A DNA stretch of 28,232 nt from Bdellovibrio sp. (lineage in GTDB: Bacteria; Bdellovibrionota; UBA1018): contig JACRAO010000047.1 of assembly GCA_016213345.1 (NCBI GenBank), positions 1 through 28,232 of the forward strand, in the 5' to 3' direction. The translations under genes were made by a program, and so were the position numbers. Shown one piece after another: positions 22,865-28,232 of this stretch (position 1 is its first letter; the number at the start of each line of letters is the position of its first letter). The notes beneath the pieces were generated by a model. That model was given only the letters and a program-made list of their open reading frames with translations, was not told the origin of the DNA and made no database searches.

Positions 22865-23620
22865 TTATTCAAATGGCCAATGCGCAGTTGCCTCCATGAG
22901 TTCTCCAATTGGGAATCCTAAAAATGTTCCACCTGACCATTTTTCAGCAACAAAGTTGCTGCTGTGTCTGATGCTTTTAGAGGCTTCGTCCATTTTAATC
23001 CAGAACTCATTTACAGAGGTGAGTTCTTCTCCATCAATAATAATATGAGTTTTTCGATGATCTGGAGTTCTGAGCTGAGCCATCCATGTATTGTCTATGA
23101 GTGGAGGATTTTTATGAGTCCTGTCATTGCCGCCCGCAACGATTCCTCCAGTTTCTAAAAGTTCTGGAGCAAAACCTGCAACAGATGGAGGTTCATTCAA
23201 AGAACAGTTATAAGTTCCGCCATTAGGAAGAATAGCCCAGTTATTGCTTAACGCTGCTGTGTTTACGCCGTAAGGTATTCTATAAATTGGATCTCCAATG
23301 ACACCTTCCCATAGGGGCGACATTATGTTACCCCAGTCGTCCTTTTCTGGTGGGTCTGGTAAAAATTTGACCTGACAAGTAGAAAATGTACTCGCAGGGC
23401 CATCCACCCTAAAGCTGGCATATAGCAGAAAAGACCGTATGACATCATCATCAAGTTGATTAGGCTTTCTTTTTTTTGCTTCATAATGCACACGGTCTAA
23501 AATAACCGATAGCTTATAAGGCGGATTTGCGCGCACCGCGTCAGCAAAAAACATTTGTAAACATAAAATAGAAATACTTAATTTAAAGTAAGAATTAGCT
23601 TTATTAAAATTGAACCCCAT
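22865..23620 (-). CDS. Secreted protein of unknown function
   Basis: The 251-residue protein begins with a charged N-region and a hydrophobic core (residues 12-26, FKLSISILCLQMFF), with signal cleavage likely after ADAVRA at residue 31. The mature part has cysteines in FSTCQVKF and GTYNCSLN that may pair, many Pro and Trp, and a C-terminal motif (EKWSGGTFLGFPIGELMEA) that looks conserved but is not known to me. A strong AAGGGGG Shine-Dalgarno precedes the ATG. It is followed at 12 bp by thiL. No catalytic motif seen. Confidence 0.65.
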   Translation of the reverse strand: MGFNFNKANSYFKLSISILCLQMFFADAVRANPPYKLSVILDRVHYEAKKRKPNQLDDDVIRSFLLYASFRVDGPASTFSTCQVKFLPDPPEKDDWGNIMSPLWEGVIGDPIYRIPYGVNTAALSNNWAILPNGGTYNCSLNEPPSVAGFAPELLETGGIVAGGNDRTHKNPPLIDNTWMAQLRTPDHRKTHIIIDGEELTSVNEFWIKMDEASKSIRHSSNFVAEKWSGGTFLGFPIGELMEATAHWPFE

Positions 23621-23647
23621 ATGATTTTCCCCCTTAATAGAAGTTCA

Positions 23648-23674
23648 ATTAATCAAGTCATTGCGATATGTCAA
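23648..23674 (-). promoter_or_regulatory. Candidate promoter of the 23620 gene (and thiL)
   Basis: On the minus strand a perfect TTGACA (complement of 23669-23674) lies 15 nt from ATTAAT (complement of 23648-23653), which matches 4 of 6 bases. The leader to the ATG would be about 20 nt. Spacer is short for sigma-70. Confidence 0.4.
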
Positions 23675-23734
23675 TTTATTGTAAAGAAAAATTATTAATA
23701 AGCACGATTTAATATATAGCAGCGCGTTATTATT

Positions 23735-24961
23735 TTAAATAAGCCTAAACCAGATATCAAATATCTTTCTAAATTCGCCGTTAAATAATTTTACCAAGGA
23801 GCGCTGAAGTGTTTTGTTTCCATAGATATCTTCTTCTTCCATAGACGCATAATTGAGATTGATCGACTCTATACCAACATCCTTCATGGAATATAGTTCA
23901 GTCGGAACCGAAACTCCGTCTCGATTAATATCAATCCAAAGCTTGAGTTTGAAATAGATTTCGTCATTTTGATCAATTATGCCATCTTTGTTGAGATCGT
24001 ACTTTCTGAGTGCATCGAATCCGTTGGATGCTTTTTGTCCATCTGGTCCTATAGTGTTATTTCCAAAAAGCTCATTAACATCGTCAATTATTCCATTTTG
24101 ATTTACATCTAAAACTAAAAATGCACTTGTGCTATTAATAGGCCATGAAATTTGTTTTTTTGATTTTGTTCCTAAAATATCAAATTCAACTCCCTGTAGA
24201 GGGGGAGATAACGTAATGCCTAGGCCTGACAAATCAATAATAAGAGGTGAACTTGTTACATCACACGAACTTATTGGGCCAGAGTGAGGATCTTCTTGCC
24301 CATTTAAATTATAGTTTTCTCTGTTTATATCATAGAGTAATCTAAGAAATCCATTTTGAGAAACAACCTTGCCACGCGAAACAGCAAAGTAAAATTTTTC
24401 CATTTTTTCACCAGCTACTCCAAGAAAGGGAGGGATATCATAAGTGCGTGATGCATTGCCTGGAGTATAAACATGTAAAGAATAATTTCCGTCTTCAAGA
24501 GAAGTAAGGTCAAGTTCTAGCCTTTTTTTATTAATAAGATCTTGTAAGTTATTCCTGTTGATATCGGGTCGATCAAAAATCAAAACAGGTTTACGTGATT
24601 CTTCGGTAGACTCTTCTGAGAGTGGAGTGATATCGTACCAACCAGGCAGTAAATTAAACTGCTTATGAACTCTCACGCTAATTCCTTCTTGTTGGCCTTT
24701 GATATACTGTTTTCCATCAAAAAATAGCTCGCCGGCAGACACAGAAAGCCCTGCATTGTTCATGCAAATATTTTGTGATTTTATAATCGATAAGTTTTGT
24801 TTTGTGGGACTTAATATTTGTGACGTCGTTGTGTTATTGTCTGGAGTGAACACAGGATCTGAAATATTAGCAGATAACTTTGTAGTAATCTGAAACTGTT
24901 GTGAACAAGATAACACAAAAATCATAGCCAAAACAAGAATGATTTGATTAAATACGCGCAT
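23735..24961 (-). CDS. Lipoprotein with EF-hand-like calcium-binding (RTX-protein-associated) domain
   Basis: The 408-residue protein has a signal peptide ending in the lipobox VLSC with Cys19. The segment from about 238 (SSPLIIDLSGLGITL, then VEFDILG and a W) matches the domain found at the C-terminus of many RTX-type and other large repetitive secreted proteins, followed by three calcium-loop motifs: DVNQNGIIDD (285), DLNKDGIIDQNDE (322) and DINRDGVSVPTE (344). RTX repeats (GGxGxDxxx) are absent, so the domain is used here on a membrane-anchored protein. Residues 20-235 contain a beta-rich region (YSLHVYTPGNASRTYDIPPF) without clear family. A GGGGGGTG Shine-Dalgarno precedes the ATG. Transcription is separate from the kinase genes upstream, with its own promoter at 25017-25045. 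Confidence 0.8.
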   Translation of the reverse strand: MRVFNQIILVLAMIFVLSCSQQFQITTKLSANISDPVFTPDNNTTTSQILSPTKQNLSIIKSQNICMNNAGLSVSAGELFFDGKQYIKGQQEGISVRVHKQFNLLPGWYDITPLSEESTEESRKPVLIFDRPDINRNNLQDLINKKRLELDLTSLEDGNYSLHVYTPGNASRTYDIPPFLGVAGEKMEKFYFAVSRGKVVSQNGFLRLLYDINRENYNLNGQEDPHSGPISSCDVTSSPLIIDLSGLGITLSPPLQGVEFDILGTKSKKQISWPINSTSAFLVLDVNQNGIIDDVNELFGNNTIGPDGQKASNGFDALRKYDLNKDGIIDQNDEIYFKLKLWIDINRDGVSVPTELYSMKDVGIESINLNYASMEEEDIYGNKTLQRSLVKLFNGEFRKIFDIWFRLI

Positions 24962-25337
24962 ACACCCCCCTATATTACATCTATATACGATAATTAATAA
25001 TATCCCCTACACCTTGATCGTATAATAAATGCTGCACATGGTCAAGTAAAATAGATTTGTGGCGAATGTGGCCTTAGTGGACCAGGTGTTCGTCCTTTGT
25101 CCAGTTTGGTCGAGGGTGCCGCACAAGCGACGAACACCAACTACCTTATTGATTTCATTCCGCTTATAATAAAACCAACTTATCAGAGACCTGACACTTG
25201 GAATGACCGTAGTAGTAAGTCTGGCTGTCACTTATGGACCTCATCGATTAAAAATAGAACTTCGCCAAATTCAATTCCAGATTCTTAATGAAGTAGCGAG
25301 AACCGATAACTGGGGGAATCCTGATATTTTTCGGATG
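24962..25337. other. Unassigned interval with a GC-rich patch and inverted repeat
   Basis: No convincing gene is present. Bases 25081-25140 are about 57 percent GC, far above the surroundings, and contain GGTGTTCGTC (25085-25094) and GACGAACACC (25129-25138), perfect 10-bp arms. A second stem, TGGCC/GGACCA with a bulge, lies just before. Frames on both strands read protein-like for 40 to 75 codons, but each shifts or stops. A 58-codon plus-strand frame (25203-25379) has no Shine-Dalgarno and runs into the kinase gene antisense. It may be a structured RNA or a decayed gene. The promoter of the minus-strand lipoprotein lies in its left part. Confidence 0.4.
25017..25045 (-). promoter_or_regulatory. 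Sigma-70 promoter of the calcium-binding lipoprotein gene
   Basis: On the minus strand TTGACC (complement of 25040-25045) is 17 nt from TACGAT (complement of 25017-25022). The predicted leader is about 50 nt, ending in GGGGGGTG before the ATG at 24961. Confidence 0.5.
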
Positions 25338-27458
25338 CTACCAAGGTGGATCTTTGGCCACAACGCCATTAAGAAATGACAGGTGTGTATAGCGCTCCGG
25401 CTCATACCCTGTTGCTAAAAATATGTTTTTAAATCCATGTTCGCAAATTTTCTTTGCAACATCTTCTCCTGAAATCCCATTGCCCAAGTTCACATCAACA
25501 TAGATAGGGGTGTTTTTGCTAAACTTAGCCGCTTGTCCAAAGAAATCTGAAGCTTTTGTAAATGCAACAAATTGTTTACCTGCTGCTTTTGCAGATGACT
25601 TCCACGTTAGGTGTACCAACGCGTCGTCATCTATAAGAATGCAGTCTGGTATTTCAGAAGCTTGAACCTGAATTGGCACAAAGCCTGCCAAACCCTTTGG
25701 AATAAGTCTGACTTTTAGTTTTTGGCAACTATCCATGATTTGTTTTTCTTCAAACCTGCTTGTTACAAGTATGCTTTGTGAACCAATCTCAAGTTCTTGG
25801 ATTAAGTTAAGCCCAGTTTCTTTAAATCCTAGCAACTCATAATCAGTTAAAAATATGGTATTAGTTATTTTGTCTTTGTTACTGGCTACCCACTCCTTAA
25901 GTTGATTTGGGGTAGAGAAATGAAAAACCATGATATTTTTTTCTTTAATATTTACAGACTCAAACCGGCCGTCCCATATCTGATGAATCGAAGAATCATC
26001 GTCTAATATTACTATATTGGAATTTGGAGTCAATTTTAGTTCTGACACAAACCACTCTGGTGGTTTTGCCTGTGGTAAGGTAATAGTAATCGCCGTACCT
26101 TTTCCTTCGGTGGATGTAATACTAAGCGTACCATCCCATGATTCTAGAGACTGCTTTGCATGATAAAGCCCAAGGCCAGAGCCACCTGATTTACCATGTG
26201 TTTCTCCACGACTACCAAGCTTTGCTATGATGTCTTTTGGGATGCCTTTGCCGTTGTCTTGAACTAAAATTTCAATTAGTTTTAATTTTTTACTTAGATT
26301 TATATTTACTTTGCCTTTGTCGTCCAGTGCTTCTACGCTGTTATTGACTAGGTTTGAGAGCACTCTCTTAAATTCTGTGGCTTGGATATTTGCAAATAGT
26401 CCATATGATGAGCTATCAAGATTGCCGTCTATTTCAATTCCTATACGTGATCTAAATTGCAGGCGTTTTTCAGTTATTAATGGGTCAATAAGACTGGATA
26501 ACAGTTGTACTGTGACAGGCTCAGTTGTTGGTGTGTTTATAGTATTTGCAGCGCAAATTTGAGCTGTAGTATTAGATTTTAGTTCACGGTTTTTTTCAAG
26601 TAAACCATTTGCAATATCACGTATTCTGTTTATTGATCCCCTCAGTATTACACGCACCTCTTCTGGGAGACATGCCAAATCTTTTTCAATCACGTTTAAT
26701 GCTGCAAGAGGTGAACGAATATCATGGGCAACTTGGGTTGCTAAACTACCAAGAGCCTTATGAGCAGCTAAGTTTTTTTTCTCTTCAGTTGCAATAGATA
26801 ATGCTAGATTAAGTTCTTTAATTTTTTCGAGAATAAGATTTCCTTCAATGGTTTTTAATTTTAAATGTGACGCGTCTAGTCGATTTTCTAAATTTATCTG
26901 ACTTATTAATTTTCCTATATTTTCGTATTCCGAAGTATAACGGTTTCCCAGCAGTAAAGTTAATACTGCAAATAAAATAAGCATAATGGCGAAAAATATA
27001 AATAAGAACATACGATTAAAAAATGTTTTTCCAAAAGAAGCATCTTTTTCAATAAATCCTTTTATAAGCCATCTTTGATTTATTGATTCCGCATTGACTA
27101 AGATATCAACTGTTAGCATGTTTTCTAGCACTTTACGCATATCGCTTGGCAAAAATGGCATGAATAATATTTCTTCATTAGTATCTTTTTCGATAATTGA
27201 GAAATAATTTGCAATTTTTGCATTTAACGCAAGACCTATGGATTTTCTGACAGCCCAAATATTTGCGCTTTCTAAGTCTGGCTTTAGAGTTATGGCAAAA
27301 GTTTCCATTGAGGAGGTTACTTGCTCTTGAAAAATTTTTTCATCCAATTTTGATCTTAAGATTTCTACAATAAAAATAAAAACAAACCCAACCAGACCAT
27401 ACCAAATCAGTAAATCAGTAAAAAATCTTTTTTTTACTAAATGTTGTTTTCTTTTCAT
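25338..27458 (-). CDS. Hybrid sensor histidine kinase with two C-terminal receiver domains
   Basis: The 706-residue protein starts at ATG 27458, which forms an ATGA overlap with the upstream gene; the longer frame from 27539 would overlap it by 85 bp and lacks support. TM1 is about 16-31, an extracytoplasmic segment runs from 32 to 148, and TM2 is about 151-170. HisKA holds the phospho-acceptor His245 in AHDIRSPLAAL. HATPase has the N box (NLVNNSVEAL, 369-378), DNGKGIP (401-407) and GGSGLGL (425-431). REC1 (481-595) has the acidic triad (486-488), phospho-acceptor Asp539 (LTDYEL), the switch position in VTSR, and Lys588. REC2 (605-706) has DDD at 610-612, Asp655, Thr683 and Lys702, then stops, so its last helix is missing. 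Both receivers look able to accept phosphate. No HAMP or PAS domain is obvious; a coiled linker joins TM2 to HisKA. No output domain is nearby. Confidence 0.9.
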   Translation of the reverse strand: MKRKQHLVKKRFFTDLLIWYGLVGFVFIFIVEILRSKLDEKIFQEQVTSSMETFAITLKPDLESANIWAVRKSIGLALNAKIANYFSIIEKDTNEEILFMPFLPSDMRKVLENMLTVDILVNAESINQRWLIKGFIEKDASFGKTFFNRMFLFIFFAIMLILFAVLTLLLGNRYTSEYENIGKLISQINLENRLDASHLKLKTIEGNLILEKIKELNLALSIATEEKKNLAAHKALGSLATQVAHDIRSPLAALNVIEKDLACLPEEVRVILRGSINRIRDIANGLLEKNRELKSNTTAQICAANTINTPTTEPVTVQLLSSLIDPLITEKRLQFRSRIGIEIDGNLDSSSYGLFANIQATEFKRVLSNLVNNSVEALDDKGKVNINLSKKLKLIEILVQDNGKGIPKDIIAKLGSRGETHGKSGGSGLGLYHAKQSLESWDGTLSITSTEGKGTAITITLPQAKPPEWFVSELKLTPNSNIVILDDDSSIHQIWDGRFESVNIKEKNIMVFHFSTPNQLKEWVASNKDKITNTIFLTDYELLGFKETGLNLIQELEIGSQSILVTSRFEEKQIMDSCQKLKVRLIPKGLAGFVPIQVQASEIPDCILIDDDALVHLTWKSSAKAAGKQFVAFTKASDFFGQAAKFSKNTPIYVDVNLGNGISGEDVAKKICEHGFKNIFLATGYEPERYTHLSFLNGVVAKDPPW

Positions 27459-28232
27459 CTTAGTTCCACTTGGTTCATTTCCTGTACGATAAAACCTAAC
27501 ATTGGAATTTGAATATTTTTCCATTTTTCTGAAATGCATCCTGAAAACTCAAACTGATGTACCGGTAGTATTACATTTTCAGAAAGTATCTTAGAAAAAA
27601 TTTCTCCTGCCAAAATAGCTCTATTTTTTTTATCAAAAACTTTTTCTAGTTCATTAACTTTTGCATTGAACTCTTTTTGATTCAAACCCAGAGGGAAAGC
27701 ATTATTTTGTGAGGCATATGCATAGAGGTAAGACTCCGTTTCTGGAGAAAGTGGTGTGTATCTGGCTGCATAAACATTTATATTACTTTTTCGTAACGAT
27801 GATAAAAATTCTGAAACGTCATTAAATATAATAATTTTATTTTTTATTTCGTTTTTTCCTAAAATAAGTGAAATAGATTGAGTAATATGTTCAGTTGATT
27901 TTGCGCCAGCTATGGTTAATGGATTATTTTGAGTTAATATTTCTAAAGGCCAGTAAAATTTTCTCTGGAGCTCTTTTCTTTTATTCTCTAACTCTTGTCT
28001 CACACTTTCTAATTTTTGTATTTTCTCTCTTACAAGATAGTTTTTTGAAGTGTGATAAAATCCAACTCCACTACCAACACCAATTCCAACAGCAGCCGTA
28101 ATTAATGACCCTACCACAAAGGAGCCTAGTGTTCTCTTTATAAATTTTTTTCTAGTTTGTCTTTCTTCTTCTGTTTGTCTTAATCTTCTCACATAATCTC
28201 TAAAAGTATCCCCTACATCTGCTTCAGTTAAA
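27455..28232 (-). CDS. Membrane-anchored protein resembling the C-terminal lobe of family 5 substrate-binding proteins, probably partial at the right edge
   Basis: From a GTG at 28192 the frame gives 245 residues, but it stays open to the window end (preceding codons read LTEADVGDTFRDY), so the true start may lie outside. Using the GTG numbering: residues 1-20 are basic, 21-46 hydrophobic (LGSFVVGSLITAAVGIGVGS), then a coiled-coil-like stretch (EKIQKLESVRQELENKRKEL). From about 80 it follows the pattern of the C-terminal lobe of SBP_bac_5 peptide-binding proteins: a hydrophobic strand plus loop (FLSSLRKSNINVYAARYTPL), a Phe-rich middle with LNQKEFNAKVNELEKVFDKK, and the characteristic FSKILSENVILPVHQFEFSG. 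The N-terminal lobe is absent, or lies beyond the window. Its stop overlaps the kinase start (ATGA), so it probably works with that kinase as a ligand-sensing partner. Match is by eye. Confidence 0.6.
   Translation of the reverse strand, partial: LTEADVGDTFRDYVRRLRQTEEERQTRKKFIKRTLGSFVVGSLITAAVGIGVGSGVGFYHTSKNYLVREKIQKLESVRQELENKRKELQRKFYWPLEILTQNNPLTIAGAKSTEHITQSISLILGKNEIKNKIIIFNDVSEFLSSLRKSNINVYAARYTPLSPETESYLYAYASQNNAFPLGLNQKEFNAKVNELEKVFDKKNRAILAGEIFSKILSENVILPVHQFEFSGCISEKWKNIQIPMLGFIVQEMNQVELR

Noticed and set aside
25007..25231. 74-codon minus-strand frame in the GC-rich interval
   Set aside because: No start signal, crosses the promoter and inverted repeat, and shows no hydrophobic or catalytic pattern; kept only as part of an unassigned interval.
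25203..25379. 58-codon plus-strand frame
   Set aside because: Looks somewhat protein-like but lacks a Shine-Dalgarno and overlaps the end of the kinase gene antisense; insufficient for a gene call.
27459..27539. Longer start for the histidine kinase
   Set aside because: The extra 27 residues overlap the upstream gene by 85 bp; the ATGA junction at 27458 is the better start.
1..28232. CRISPR array, insertion sequence or prophage
   Set aside because: No spaced direct repeats, transposase, integrase or structural phage genes are visible on either strand.

Overview
The window is an AT-rich chromosomal stretch from a Gram-negative bacterium. Many predicted proteins carry signal peptides, lipobox cysteines or beta-barrel-like sequence. 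One regulator fits the XRE plus DUF4423 (TIGR02147) type, which I associate with Bdellovibrionota and Fibrobacteres. Together with low GC, many unrecognised secreted proteins and a nucleoside-type ABC importer, this suggests a Bdellovibrio-like predator or relative. That assignment is inference. No phage, insertion sequence or CRISPR array is visible.

Layout. 1-1611 (minus): a small HTH protein overlapping a secreted, beta-barrel-like protein whose C-terminus lies beyond the left edge. 1670-4169 (plus): a patatin-like lipase, a small secreted protein, and a two-gene module resembling toxin-antitoxin loci, whose nucleotidyltransferase half (DUF6036 type) survives only as its two ends. 4381-5331 (minus): a shortened sigma-54-activator-like ATPase without a GAFTGA loop, followed by an intrinsic terminator. 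5538-6524: the DUF4423 regulator. 6521-11203: a four-gene BMP-type ABC importer behind a strong sigma-70 promoter. It continues into an outer-membrane-like protein, a lipoprotein, a BKACE-family enzyme and an RluA-family pseudouridine synthase (to 14401). Two tiny ORFs sit between importer genes, joined to both neighbours by ATGA overlaps.

14381-15291 (minus): a Tyr/Asn-rich lipoprotein with a terminator, an SD-sequestering hairpin and a possible degenerate sigma-54 promoter. 15390-21264: a surface-polysaccharide group of two GT4 glycosyltransferases, a GT-C-like membrane protein and an AsnB-type amidotransferase. A tRNA-Leu(CAG) follows, then a small secreted protein. On the minus strand come thiL, an unknown secreted protein and a lipoprotein with a calcium-binding domain usually seen in RTX-type proteins. 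25338-28232 (minus): a membrane-anchored protein resembling the C-terminal lobe of a peptide-binding protein, coupled by ATGA to a hybrid histidine kinase with two receiver domains.

The strongest candidates for something undescribed are this membrane lobe plus kinase pair, the GAFTGA-less AAA+ regulator, the broken nucleotidyltransferase module, and the chain of nested small ORFs. All functional statements rest on motif reading by eye; no database search was run.
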